Under the pieces are notes generated by a model. The model was not told where the DNA came from. It saw nothing but the letters and a program-made list of their open reading frames with translations, and searched no databases. A DNA stretch of 64,000 nucleotides, from assembly GCA_964291635.2 (NCBI GenBank), contig OZ219890.1:558001-622000 (forward strand), written 5' to 3'. This stretch comes from JAPPHA01 sp964291635 (GTDB lineage Bacteria > Pseudomonadota > Alphaproteobacteria > Rhodobacterales > Rhodobacteraceae). The translations under genes were made by a program, and so were the position numbers. Below, one piece after another: positions 8,909-17,746 of the stretch (positions are counted from its first letter, which is position 1; each line of letters opens with the position of its first letter).

Positions 8909-9907
8909 ATGCCGCGCGCCTGGGTGATACAAGGCTACCAGGGCTACCAGGGATTGTCGCTGGAAGAGGTTCCGGACGAAAAGCCGGGGCCGGGCGAGGT
9001 CCGACTCCGGATCGAGGCATTTGCCCTGAACTGGGGCGACATGAATCTCATGCATGACCGGTATTCGTTCAGCTTTTCAGCGTTCCCGGCCTGCATCGGA
9101 ATGGAGGCGGCCGGCGTCGTGGACGCGATCGGCCCGGAGGTGGCGGGCATCGAGCTCGGGACACGCATGTGCACCTTGCCGCACTTTTACGACCGCCGCG
9201 GGGCCAGCTCCGAGCAACTGGTCATCGACCACCGCTACGTGACGCCGGCGCCCGCGGGGTTCTCGGCGGTGGAATGTGCATCGGTCTGGATGATGTACAT
9301 GACCGCGTACTTTCCCCTGGTTGAAATCATGCGGGTCTTGCCGGGCACGACCGTCCTGGTAACGGCCGGGACAGGAACGGCCGGGACCGCGGCACTGGAG
9401 ATCGGCCGTCATTTCGGCGCCAGGTTGATCGCCACCACCCGATTCGACCATAACAGGCGCTTTCTGGAGTCGGTCGGGGCCGACCACGTCTTTGTTCCGG
9501 GTACGGGGGATCTGGCAGGGTTCCTGAAATCCGTGACCGAAGGACGTGGAATCGACGCGGCTTTTGATCCGGTCGGCGCCGGCATGATCGGGCAATATGC
9601 GCCGGCACTCGCCAGAGACGCACGGATCTTCTTCTACGGCACGCTCGATGCCGAATTCCCGACCTTGCCGATTGTGGACATGTTTCAGGCCAATGCGGTC
9701 TTTCACCCGTACTCGCTCTTCAATTACGTCGAGCAACCCGAGTCCCAGGCGCGGGGAAAGGCATTCGTCTACGATGCGCTCAAGCGCGGGCTCGTCGCCC
9801 CCCGGATTGACCGGGTCTATCCGATGGAAGGCTACCGCGAAGCCTGGGACTATGTCTCGGCCCCGCGCGAGACCCACGGCAAAGTCGTCGTCGAGACGGG
9901 GGCATAG
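8909..9907 (+). CDS. Zinc-independent medium-chain dehydrogenase/reductase (quinone oxidoreductase-like)
   Basis: NAD(P)H-dependent oxidoreductase of 332 residues with the MDR two-domain layout. A GroES-like catalytic domain (residues 1-130; ALNWGDMNLM, ACIGMEAAGVVDAIG) precedes a Rossmann domain with the nucleotide motif VTAGTGTAGTAALEIG at about residue 150. The cysteine/glutamate ligands of the structural zinc site are absent, so it belongs with the QOR-like, zinc-independent branch. AGAGAGG precedes the start. It is separated by 140 bp from the regulator on the same strand and may be co-transcribed. Physiological substrate unknown. Confidence 0.87.
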   Translation: MPRAWVIQGYQGYQGLSLEEVPDEKPGPGEVRLRIEAFALNWGDMNLMHDRYSFSFSAFPACIGMEAAGVVDAIGPEVAGIELGTRMCTLPHFYDRRGASSEQLVIDHRYVTPAPAGFSAVECASVWMMYMTAYFPLVEIMRVLPGTTVLVTAGTGTAGTAALEIGRHFGARLIATTRFDHNRRFLESVGADHVFVPGTGDLAGFLKSVTEGRGIDAAFDPVGAGMIGQYAPALARDARIFFYGTLDAEFPTLPIVDMFQANAVFHPYSLFNYVEQPESQARGKAFVYDALKRGLVAPRIDRVYPMEGYREAWDYVSAPRETHGKVVVETGA

Positions 9908-9943
9908 TATTCGGCACGTCCGGAGCGTCGGCAACTCCCCGGG

Positions 9944-9971
9944 ACGGTTCCGCCGGCTTGTCGGGAACCGT
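9944..9971. terminator. Candidate bidirectional terminator between convergent genes
   Basis: An 8-bp perfect inverted repeat (ACGGTTCC / GGAACCGT, 12-base loop) sits in the 158-bp gap between two convergent genes (stops at 9907 and 10066). No T-run follows on either strand, so termination efficiency is uncertain. Location is the main support. Confidence 0.4.
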
Positions 9972-10065
9972 TCGCATGAAACCGCTCAGGCCGACGCACC
10001 GCTTTCAGGGGCTCATCAGCACCCAGATTGATTCCTTGCGACGGCACCGGGATCCTGGCCGGCGA

Positions 10066-12870
10066 TCAGGCACCGATTCGTGACGTTGCGTACGACAGGA
10101 TGCGCTCCGCGGAGTCAAGCATTGCGCCGGCATTCTGCTGGGGGCCACCGGATTCTTCTCCGCCGACAATCAACGCGGCCGTCACCTCCGTGTCCGAGAC
10201 ACAAAGTCCGTATGCGGAAACCGCAAGGTCTGCCGGCAATTCACCTGCCTCGATCAAGCAGTCGCACAGTTCGTGTGGCGGAATTTCGTTCTCCTCGTCC
10301 GTGTCGATGCCAGTGACGAGCGCCAGTGCGCGTACGGACAATACCGTAATCGACACCGCGAGTTTCGCGGCTTCCTGTTCGAATCCACCGCTTGCCAACA
10401 AGGAGGCCATCTCGCGACGCCGCTCCGCTTCGCCCAACAGTGGTGCGGCCATTGCCCGCAATCGACTGGTCTCCTTCTCTTCCCTTTCCTTTGCTGACTC
10501 GAGGAAGAGCATGTCGATGCGATTCCCGGTAAAGTCGAGGAGCCCATTTTCTTCCATGGAAAGCATGGTCTCGTAACTCTCGCGGTTGATCCGTTTTACC
10601 GGCAGGGGACAGGAAACATCATCGGCGGCCCCGTCGACCTCATCGCGAAGAACTACGAGAAGAGATCGCTGATCAGTCTTGTCCCTGCGGAGTTCCACCG
10701 CGTACAGTCTGTCACCGAACGCCTCCTTCAGGGCAGACAGCGAAACCTCGACAGGATCCGGCTTCACCGGTTTCGCCACGGGCGCCTTTGCCCCGAGAAC
10801 ATGCTCCAGTCTTTCCAGAAACGCCTGACGTCCGGACGGCAGATCCATCGTGCCGTCCTCGGTCGGACTATCCAGCACCGCGTCCGAAAGTCCCTGTTTC
10901 GCGTCGAGCAGGTACAGCATCCGGTGCTCGATGGTGTCTTCCGCCACGAGGTTGATGACGCTGACGACTCTCTTCTGGTGTTTCCTCCAGGCTCGTGCAA
11001 TGCGCTGTTCGAGCTTTGCCGGGTTCCAGGGAAGATCCAGGTTGATGACCGCGTTTGCGACCTGCAGGTTCAGGCCGACACCTCCGCTCTCGGAGGAAAG
11101 GAACACCCGGCAGTCAGGGTCTTCCCTGAACCGAATGATCTCGCGGCGACGCTTGTTTTGGGGAACCGACCCGACGTGCCAGGCGAATTCGATGTCCGCC
11201 TCTTCGAGCCGTTCCCGCGCGAGGCTCAGCATTCGCACCCATTCGGAAAAAATGATGATTTTCGTGTCGGATTCGGCGAGCAGATCTTCGAGTATCCGCT
11301 CCAGTTCCTCGAGTTTCGGACTGGCCCGTTCCGTTTCGTCAAGAATGTAAGCGGTATCGCACAGCATCCTCATGCATGCGAGCGCCATTTGCATCTTCTT
11401 GAATTCGGGCTCGGTCAGATGCCGTCGACGCGCAACACTTGCAAGGCAACCGACAATGTACTCGTATTCTGCGTAACGCTCCTTTTGAACGTCGGTCATG
11501 GGCAAAAAGAAGTTGTTGACGGTCCTCTCGGGGAGATCGTCTTCAATGTCCGCCTTGCGGCGCCGGAGCATCACGTGACTCAGTCGCTCGTGCAATTCGT
11601 CGAGGTTCTTGAGCGAGTCTGGCCGACCGCGGTCATCGAGGACAAAGTACCGGCGGTTGAACCTGAAAAGAGGTCCGAGGAGTTCCGGATCAAGGTACTG
11701 CACGATCGAATAGACTTCGTCGATCCGGTTTTCGAGGGGGGTACCGGTCAGAACGAACGCATACGGGCTTTCGAGTTTCTTCACCGCTTCCGCGGTCTGC
11801 GTTCGCCAGTTCTTGATCCTTTGCGCTTCGTCGAGGATGACGAGATCCGGTTTCAGGTGATGCCCGATGTGCCCGACGTCGGATCGGATCTGTTCGTAGT
11901 TCGTGATCGAATAGAACTCCGGATTCTTGTATTGCTCGATACGACGATGCATGGGTCCGAAGACGATGCGGCAACGCCTTTCGGTCGCATTTCCGATCTG
12001 CTCCTCCCATTCCGCTTTCAGCGACGCCGGGCATACGATCAGTACCCGGTTCACGTTTTCCAGTTGCGACAACATCTCTGTAGCGGCGAGGGCCTGTACG
12101 GTCTTGCCGAGGCCCATGTCGTCCGCGAGCAATGCGCGCTCACCAAGGGCCAGGTGCAGCATGCCCTCGACCTGGTAGGGAAACAGGGAAAACTTGACGA
12201 CATCGGTATCAAGGCGGCCTGACGCAATGTCCTCCCGGGCTTTCCTGCTCCGTTTCAACTTCTGTTCGTTTCTCTGTTGCTGACTCACCCAGCTTTCCAG
12301 CAGCCGCGAAATCCTGATGCTGCTCGGGTGCGCCGATTTCAGTTCATGCAGCCTGCGTTGGACGTCGGCAACCGGCCTTTCCCGGAGGGAAGCAACCAAC
12401 TGCGCGACCTCCGCGGCAAGGTCACCAGGAATACCCGCGGCCGGTGCTTCCATGGTGGGCAATCCGTCGCGGTCGTCGGCAAGGTAGATTTCAATTCGTG
12501 GCGAGTCAGACTTCGCGGCCTTGTCAAACGCTTGCCCGTTAGCCTCTCTCAACCCGTGCAGGACACGTTCCACGTGCTTGCAGGTCCCAAGGCCGGACAC
12601 CTTGAAATCCTTGCACGTACAACTGTTCCGCAGTTCGTTCGGATCTCGGATTTCGACAAAATAGGATGATCCGGAGGATGAGGCGACCTTGAACGTTCCG
12701 AAATGCCCGAACTCAGGTTCGAGGTTGCTGAACTCGCTGTCATCCGTGATTCCTCTCCACCGCCGTCGTTCGATCTCCTCTTCGTCGCTCGTCTTCCAAC
12801 CCAGGAATTTCGGAGCCTTCATTTTCTTTTGTGCATCTGTCTTTTTTGGTTCCATGTTTCGAATGTTCAT
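10066..12870 (-). CDS. SWIM zinc-finger SNF2/DEAD-like helicase
   Basis: Large predicted DNA translocase of 934 residues. A SWIM zinc finger lies near residues 83-103 (CTCKDF then CKHVERVL). It is followed by a SNF2 core: motif I DDMGLGKTVQALAA (about 250), motif II LVILDEAQRIKN, motif III LTGTPLENR, then the second RecA lobe with FSEWVRMLSLARERL, SSESGGVGLNLQ and QRIARAWRKHQK. Motif VI departs from the usual QRxxRxxRxxQ only mildly, so ATPase activity is plausible. The last ~230 residues match no domain I recognise. SNF2 proteins of this shape occur both as general RapA/HepA-like remodelers and in phage-defence islands. The neighbour at 13425 is unknown and mobile DNA follows, so a defence role is possible but unproven. 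Confidence 0.85.
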   Translation of the reverse strand: MNIRNMEPKKTDAQKKMKAPKFLGWKTSDEEEIERRRWRGITDDSEFSNLEPEFGHFGTFKVASSSGSSYFVEIRDPNELRNSCTCKDFKVSGLGTCKHVERVLHGLREANGQAFDKAAKSDSPRIEIYLADDRDGLPTMEAPAAGIPGDLAAEVAQLVASLRERPVADVQRRLHELKSAHPSSIRISRLLESWVSQQQRNEQKLKRSRKAREDIASGRLDTDVVKFSLFPYQVEGMLHLALGERALLADDMGLGKTVQALAATEMLSQLENVNRVLIVCPASLKAEWEEQIGNATERRCRIVFGPMHRRIEQYKNPEFYSITNYEQIRSDVGHIGHHLKPDLVILDEAQRIKNWRTQTAEAVKKLESPYAFVLTGTPLENRIDEVYSIVQYLDPELLGPLFRFNRRYFVLDDRGRPDSLKNLDELHERLSHVMLRRRKADIEDDLPERTVNNFFLPMTDVQKERYAEYEYIVGCLASVARRRHLTEPEFKKMQMALACMRMLCDTAYILDETERASPKLEELERILEDLLAESDTKIIIFSEWVRMLSLARERLEEADIEFAWHVGSVPQNKRRREIIRFREDPDCRVFLSSESGGVGLNLQVANAVINLDLPWNPAKLEQRIARAWRKHQKRVVSVINLVAEDTIEHRMLYLLDAKQGLSDAVLDSPTEDGTMDLPSGRQAFLERLEHVLGAKAPVAKPVKPDPVEVSLSALKEAFGDRLYAVELRRDKTDQRSLLVVLRDEVDGAADDVSCPLPVKRINRESYETMLSMEENGLLDFTGNRIDMLFLESAKEREEKETSRLRAMAAPLLGEAERRREMASLLASGGFEQEAAKLAVSITVLSVRALALVTGIDTDEENEIPPHELCDCLIEAGELPADLAVSAYGLCVSDTEVTAALIVGGEESGGPQQNAGAMLDSAERILSYATSRIGA

Positions 12871-13424
12871 TTTCGAGTTTTCATCCGGGCCTCGCGAAGG
12901 CTTCCAACACGTGATTGGCGCGTTTTTCCGTCAAGACCAGGGATTCAAGGAACCACGCGACAAATGGAAGCTGCAAGGCAAACGTGTATTGGAGCATCGC
13001 CCCACTTTCCAAGACACTCGTACCTGAACTCCGGTTTCGGTTTCAAGACCGACTTGTTCCGAGGCATTCAGGCAAAGTGAATCCCGGCGATTTCCTGGCC
13101 GCCCGGCCCGGTTTCACTCCGTGTTGCGGCCAGGAATTCGGCGTCAGGCGGACATATGCCGGATTCTTCAACCGGGAGAGTTCGCGGGACGATCCCGAGC
13201 AACCGCGCCCGTTGCCACCGGTGCCACAATGGATCGGGAAGACGCGCCGGGATCTGGCACGTATCCGCCAGTTCGAGCTTCCTTGTTCGCAAAAACAAGC
13301 CTAAACGGCCATTGACTTCCTTACGGTAGCGGCTGCTATCAGACTACGGATGCCATCGCCTTGCCGTAACGCTGGAACTGACGGGCGAAGCGCTCGACGC
13401 GGAATTGAAAGGGAGTTGATCGGA
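12871..13424. other. Divergent intergenic region between the helicase and the unknown gene
   Basis: About 550 bp without a supported gene. A possible promoter for the plus-strand gene has TTGACT at 13314-13319 and TATCAG 19 bases further on, a long spacer. The ribosome-binding site GGGAG lies just before the ATG at 13425. The rest shows no convincing protein or RNA feature. Confidence 0.35.
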
Positions 13425-14489
13425 ATGGATGACCCGGATCTTGTGAAGTATTGGGCCGGACTCTCGGTATTCGTCCGCCTCGTGGAAGACGGAACGGAAC
13501 TTTCGAGCCCGGAAGTGGCTTCGCTCCTCCAGACCCGGAGCGTGAAAGGGATCGGAGCTTCGCTGTCAGGAACGCGGAGAACGTTGTCCGCTGAAGGCAT
13601 CCGGATGGAAGAGGCGGTGGTCCGGCGGACCGTTCGCGGCCGGATTGTCTGGAAAGGCGGGCCTCGCATCCGCCAAGCGATACATGTGCTCGAACAGGAG
13701 CGGTATCAGTGGACCAGACGCAAAAGAAAGGACGATGTTCCCGTCGAGGACGCCCTGCCCGGCGATCCGGTGCTCGTGCTTCGGGCGCTCATGTCTCGGG
13801 GGGAAGCATACCGGTTCAACGGGGGGATAGCGGAACTGGACGAAGTGCTTGACGACGTCCGGGACGTGATTTGGAATTCCGAGTATCATTCTGTCGGGGA
13901 AATCTTCATTTCCCGGATCGAGCCGGGCAAGGACGGAAAGGCTTATCCGGTACCCGATGGCTACGGGGAAAACGGCGTTTGGGTGCGCGGCAAACACGAC
14001 TACGACGAAACCCGCGTGCCGGGTGCGATCGGGACCGGACGCTGGCCAACCTTATCCGCCTGGGTCGGCGAAGCCACCTGGGTCGAGCGGCGGATCGCTT
14101 TGGTGGACGCACGCCGCCAGGTTGCAAGAGTTCGTGCCGAAAACCGGCGCATGTTGTCCAAGGACGCCGTTGAATTGTGGCAGAGTGTCGAGCCCGAACA
14201 TCGCTTCCGTTACGTCGAGTGGATCAGTGCGTACGGGTACGAAGGACCAATCCATACACCGCCGCTGCGGATGCGTTTGCGCTGCTGGTACGACGTCGTG
14301 ATTGAGACGAAGAATGGCAGACGAATCGTGTTACGCGAGGAAGGGTTGCGCGGCGACGACGAGCGCACGGTGTGCAGGGCGATCGCACGTTGGCGCAAGC
14401 ATGGGGTTAAAGGGGCGGATGAACCGTTCACTGTCCGTGAATTCAGGATCTCGAAGAAGCAACCCCGGCCTTTGCCCACGAACACATAA
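13425..14489 (+). CDS. Protein of unknown function
   Basis: A 354-residue soluble, charged protein that I do not recognise. The start at 13425 is chosen over an in-frame codon 75 bases upstream because GGGAG precedes it at a suitable distance. No signal peptide or membrane segment is visible. The N-terminal ~90 residues (LSSPEVASLLQTRSVKGIGA, then RTLSAEGIRMEEAVV) could form a winged-helix-like fold. The middle has a glycine/aromatic-rich stretch (VPDGYGENGVWVRGKHDYDE, then TLSAWVGEATWVERR) followed by an arginine-rich helix and a basic C-terminus. It faces away from the SNF2 helicase gene across a shared 550-bp gap, so the two may form a functional pair. Codon use looks normal for the window. 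Function unknown. Confidence 0.7.
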   Translation: MDDPDLVKYWAGLSVFVRLVEDGTELSSPEVASLLQTRSVKGIGASLSGTRRTLSAEGIRMEEAVVRRTVRGRIVWKGGPRIRQAIHVLEQERYQWTRRKRKDDVPVEDALPGDPVLVLRALMSRGEAYRFNGGIAELDEVLDDVRDVIWNSEYHSVGEIFISRIEPGKDGKAYPVPDGYGENGVWVRGKHDYDETRVPGAIGTGRWPTLSAWVGEATWVERRIALVDARRQVARVRAENRRMLSKDAVELWQSVEPEHRFRYVEWISAYGYEGPIHTPPLRMRLRCWYDVVIETKNGRRIVLREEGLRGDDERTVCRAIARWRKHGVKGADEPFTVREFRISKKQPRPLPTNT

Positions 14490-14589
14490 GCAAAGTTCGT
14501 GAAGGCCGATTCCATAGAACTCGCGCAGGGGACTGTCGCGTTCAGGCGACAGGGGAATGCGCGCTCTTTGTTGACGGGCGTCACCGGAG

Positions 14590-14705
14590 CCTGTAGGTGT
14601 CTCGCATTGGGTCCAGGAACTGGCCTTCGGTCGCGAAGTAGGGGCAGTGGTCCGAGGCTTGGCCGAGAAGCCGTCGCCTTCAGGTAAGCGACGGAGGTTC
14701 ACATT
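14590..14705 (+). mobile_element. Probable right end of an IS200/IS605-type element (guide-RNA scaffold-like), remnant
   Basis: A stem-loop (CCGTCGC at 14671-14677 with GCGACGG at 14688-14694) is followed at once by GAGGTTCAC. This layout resembles the 3' hairpin and right end next to tnpB genes, where the noncoding guide RNA ends. No tnpA or tnpB reading frame survives nearby. The resemblance is by recalled pattern only. Confidence 0.35.
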
Positions 14706-14772
14706 TCCTTTTCCTCTCCAGGACATAAGAAGGGGCCGGGTAGGAGGGGTCGTTACCGAGCCCCTCCCCCCA

Positions 14773-15260
14773 GTCGCGGTAGGAATGCGCATTGCTGCGC
14801 ACCCCCCGCACAGATCCGGACGTGGACGCTAGTCCATCCGGCTCCTACCTCGGGTGCTTGACGGTGAACCGCCGGTTTGGCCAGCAGCTTTCCGTATCCG
14901 GATTGCCGCCTGTGGCACGCTCCCCCGACTCTGAGTTCGGCGCGTGCTTTGGCAACCCGGATTCCCCTTGGTTGAGGCCCTTTCCTCCGACGACTCCGCA
15001 GGAGCGCATGCCCCCTTGTTCGCCGCCATCACAGGTCGTACGGCCTCATCCGACTTCTTCCAGCCGTTCATCATAGGCTTCGGCTTTCTCCTTCCCTATG
15101 CGGCCCCACACTGACGGTGGGGCGGTTGGAAGACCTCCCAGGGTCCCGACAGAAGGCGTGCGGACGTGCATGGGTTCTCTGACACCGCGGGGCCCGCCTG
15201 CATCTCACCAAATCGATGCCTGCGGTGTTGCCTTCGACCGATCTGAAAGCCTCGGCTCAC
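14773..15260 (-). mobile_element. Group II intron, internally deleted
   Basis: On the minus strand a domain V hairpin spans about 14813-14845. It has the catalytic AGC triad (GGAGCCGGATGGAC), a 4-base loop (TAGC) and the two-base bulge before TCCGGATC. It is followed by a domain VI-like hairpin and a 3' end ...TACCGCGAC at 14773. The 5' end is probably GTGAGCC at 15260, next to IS66 coding sequence. Between them lies only the first part of a maturase gene fused directly to the domain V side, so most of the reverse transcriptase was deleted. The intron cannot mobilise itself. It could still fold and splice if a maturase is supplied, but this is not demonstrated. Confidence 0.6.
14829..15074 (-). 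pseudogene. N-terminal remnant of group II intron maturase/reverse transcriptase
   Basis: An 81-codon frame begins MNGWKKSDEAV and continues with STRRTQSRGSVPQA. These are the recognisable first ~55 residues of the LtrA-type maturase encoded in many proteobacterial group II introns. The frame then runs into domain V sequence instead of the reverse-transcriptase palm, so the RT, maturase and endonuclease domains are missing. The product is surely non-functional. Confidence 0.55.
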
Positions 15261-15738
15261 GGGCGACAACCTCCGGAAGACCACCATCGAGGAGACGGTC
15301 ACCGTCGATGCCTGCGACGCCTGCGGTGCCGACCTGTCCGGCGTCGATCCCGTCAACCGGGAACGTCGCATCCTGTACGACATCGTGTTCGAGGTCGTCG
15401 AGCGTCGCGTGGATGCCGAGGTCAAGGAATGCCCCGACTGCCAGGCCCGGACCAAGGGGCAGTTCCCCGAAACCATGCCGGGCCCGCTGCAGTACGGCGC
15501 CGGCCTGCAAGCCTTTATCATCAACCTGCTCATCGCCCACATGCTGTCCCTGCGCCGGGCCGTTGCGCTGGTGCAGGCGATCTCCGGCCTCAGGCTCTCC
15601 GAGGCCACCTGCCTCGGCTACGTCCGGCGCCTCCATGACGCGCTCGAAGCGTGGGAGGAGGCCGCCATCGAACACCTGCTGACGCGCCCGGCCCTGCATG
15701 CCGACGAGACCGGCTTCCGGGTCGACGGCAAGACCCAT
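15261..15738 (+). pseudogene. IS66-family transposase TnpC, N-terminal part (split by RIT insertion)
   Basis: The frame reads IEETVTVDACDACGADLSG, then ECPDCQARTKGQFPETM, the zinc-binding part of TnpC. It continues into the start of the catalytic domain (ALHADETGFRVDGKTH, containing the first catalytic Asp). The coding sequence stops abruptly at the codon CAT (15736-15738), where the RIT element begins. It resumes at 21146. The upstream coiled-coil portion is missing, replaced by the group II intron. Confidence 0.8.
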
Positions 15739-15824
15739 TATGGGAACCAAACGGTTATGTGAATCTTGAATACCAAGTGTCTGTCATGACACTCCTTTTC
15801 CACCGATTCGGTTCCCATAAAAAA
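15731..15824 (+). repeat. Left inverted arm of the RIT element
   Basis: Starts AGACCCATTATGGGAACC and ends near GGTTCCCATAAAAAAT. It matches the reverse complement of 21038-21131 over about 90 bases with roughly four differences. The internal palindromic pair TATGGGAACC/GGTTCCCATA and a central TGTCTGTCATGACA dyad are likely recombinase binding sites. Confidence 0.85.
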
Positions 15825-15830
15825 TCGAGC

Positions 15831-16823
15831 TCAGACGTTCGAAAGCATCGCCAACAGCTCATCCTTCACGCCCGTGAACCATCCCTTGCCGACACCCGGG
15901 GAACGCCACTCCGAGAGCATGTCCAGCTTCTCGGCCGGATCCGTACGAAGGTAAATCTCCGTGGTCTGGAGGCTCTGGTGCCCCAGCCACAGCGAGACCT
16001 TGCGGATGTCGCCGGTGGCCTCGAGAATCATCAAGGCACAAACGTGCCTCAGCACATGGGGCGTTACATTCCGGCGTGCGATCGACGGTTGGGTCCGCGC
16101 TGCCGTCGTGACGTGCAGCTCGAGCCGCTTTGCGAAGCCGCGCCGGGTCATCCCCCGTCCCATCGCATTCAGGAACAGGTGGCGGTCGGGAACTTCGGGA
16201 CGGATGGAGAGCCATGCACCAAGCGCGAGTCCCGTTTCTTTCCACAGCGGCAGAACACGGGCTCGTCGTCCCTTGCCCATGACCCGGATCTCGTCGAGCT
16301 GCGGCATCCTGACATCGTCGAGGCCGAGGCCGACCAGTTCGGAGACGCGGAGCCCGGCATTGTAGGCAAGGCACAACATCGCCTGGTCCCGGGTTCCGGA
16401 TTTGGTGGCGGTATCCGGCGCCTTGAGCAGCGCATCCACTTCGTCCCGGTCGAGATATTCGAGCGCGGGAACATCGCCCTTCTTCTGCGGGATCGCATGC
16501 ACCCGTGCCGCCAGTTCGAGATGATCCGGGTACCGGAACTCGAGGAAACGGAAGAAGGATTTGAGCGCGGCCAAACGGGTGTTGCGGGTATTGACACTGT
16601 TGCTCCGTTCGGCCTCGAGATGGTCGAGGAAGGCGAGGATGGTGTCGACATCGAGATGGCCGACCTCGAGCGCGCAGGGACGGATGCCGTGCCTGTCCGC
16701 GGCGAAGACCGCGAGCAGCCTGAAGCTCGTGGTGTAGCTCACGATGGTGTGCCGGCTGGCTCCCCGGTCACGGGGGAGATACTCCTGCAGGAAGGTGGAT
16801 AGAGGGGGTGCGAGTTTGGTCAT
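15831..16823 (-). CDS. Tyrosine recombinase, third gene of the RIT trio
   Basis: Site-specific recombinase of 330 residues. An N-terminal SAM-like core-binding domain (STFLQEYLPRDRGASRHT) is followed by the catalytic domain. It shows the Arg box GLRVSELVGL, a Lys strand at MGKGRRARVLPL, HVLRHVCALMIL and LGHQSLQTTEIYLRTD carrying the nucleophilic Tyr. The ATG at 16823 overlaps the previous gene's stop (ATGA). All catalytic residues look intact. The three proteins probably act together on the inverted arms. Confidence 0.92.
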   Translation of the reverse strand: MTKLAPPLSTFLQEYLPRDRGASRHTIVSYTTSFRLLAVFAADRHGIRPCALEVGHLDVDTILAFLDHLEAERSNSVNTRNTRLAALKSFFRFLEFRYPDHLELAARVHAIPQKKGDVPALEYLDRDEVDALLKAPDTATKSGTRDQAMLCLAYNAGLRVSELVGLGLDDVRMPQLDEIRVMGKGRRARVLPLWKETGLALGAWLSIRPEVPDRHLFLNAMGRGMTRRGFAKRLELHVTTAARTQPSIARRNVTPHVLRHVCALMILEATGDIRKVSLWLGHQSLQTTEIYLRTDPAEKLDMLSEWRSPGVGKGWFTGVKDELLAMLSNV

Positions 16824-17746
16824 GTCTTTTCCTTTTCTGTCATGAGCAGTTTCTCGGTCGCCACCGACACCTGACGCATGAGGACGGGTGTCGCCTCGAG
16901 GTACCAGTAGGTATCCACAGTTCGCGTGTGTCCGAGATAGGTCGAGAGCGCGAGCATGTGTCGGCCGACATCCTTCCGGCTGGAAGAGATGGAGCCTTGC
17001 AGTGCGGCGACGGCGAATCCGTGCCTCAGGTCGTGAAGCCTGGGGCCGGGTTCCCCGGCTTTGCCGCGAACCCCTGCCTTGCGAGCAAGCAGGATGAAGG
17101 TCGCAGTCAGATAATCCGCGCGCACCGGCCGGCCGGATGCGAGCACGAACAGGTGCTCGCAGGGTCCGCCCCGCCGTTTCCGCGCCACGAGGTAGTCGTC
17201 GAGGGCGCGGCGGGCACTTTCGTGCAGGGGGACAAGGCGGTCCCTGCGGTTCTTGGTGTTCCTGACCAGGAGCCCATCCTGTCCGAGGTCGCCCAGCAGC
17301 AGGCCGGCCGCTTCCGAGCGTCTCAGCCCGGTGCATGCGATGAGACCGATGATGGTGTGGAAGGTCAGCGGGGTGAGCGATCCTGCCGGTCCCAGGGACA
17401 GCGCCTCCGTCATGATCTTCCGGATCTCCTCCTGCGACGGAATGCGCGGCGGTGGACGGATCCGTTTCGACTTGCCGAGAGCGTCCCGGTGGGGCACCTC
17501 GTGACGGTCATCCCCGACATGGAGGAAGACGGCCAATCCGCGGACGAAGTGCAATCTCCTTTGTGCCTCACTGACCGACGTTGCCGTACGGGCCCAGTCC
17601 AGGACACTGTTTATACGTACGAATTCGTCGCCCGTGGCGTCGGCATGTTCGGCGTAACGCATCAGGACCCGCTCCTGTCCCCTGAACGACAGGCCCAGTG
17701 CCTTCTTGCTTGCGACGTAATCCTTCGCGTGATCCGTCATGGTCAT
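16820..17746 (-). CDS. Tyrosine recombinase, second gene of the RIT trio
   Basis: A 308-residue recombinase from a different subfamily than its neighbours. The catalytic signature is complete: ACTGLRRSEAAGLL (Arg), RNTKNRRDRLVPLH, LHDLRHGFAVAALQ (His-x-x-Arg) and YLGHTRTVDTYWYLEATP (His and Tyr). Its start overlaps the upstream gene's stop by four bases (17743-17746) and its stop overlaps the next start, giving a fully coupled operon. There is no sign of decay. Confidence 0.92.
   Translation of the reverse strand: MTMTDHAKDYVASKKALGLSFRGQERVLMRYAEHADATGDEFVRINSVLDWARTATSVSEAQRRLHFVRGLAVFLHVGDDRHEVPHRDALGKSKRIRPPPRIPSQEEIRKIMTEALSLGPAGSLTPLTFHTIIGLIACTGLRRSEAAGLLLGDLGQDGLLVRNTKNRRDRLVPLHESARRALDDYLVARKRRGGPCEHLFVLASGRPVRADYLTATFILLARKAGVRGKAGEPGPRLHDLRHGFAVAALQGSISSSRKDVGRHMLALSTYLGHTRTVDTYWYLEATPVLMRQVSVATEKLLMTEKEKT

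Noticed and set aside
10801..12222. A 473-codon plus-strand frame opposite the SNF2 helicase
   Set aside because: No domain motifs; the opposite strand carries all SNF2 motifs in order.
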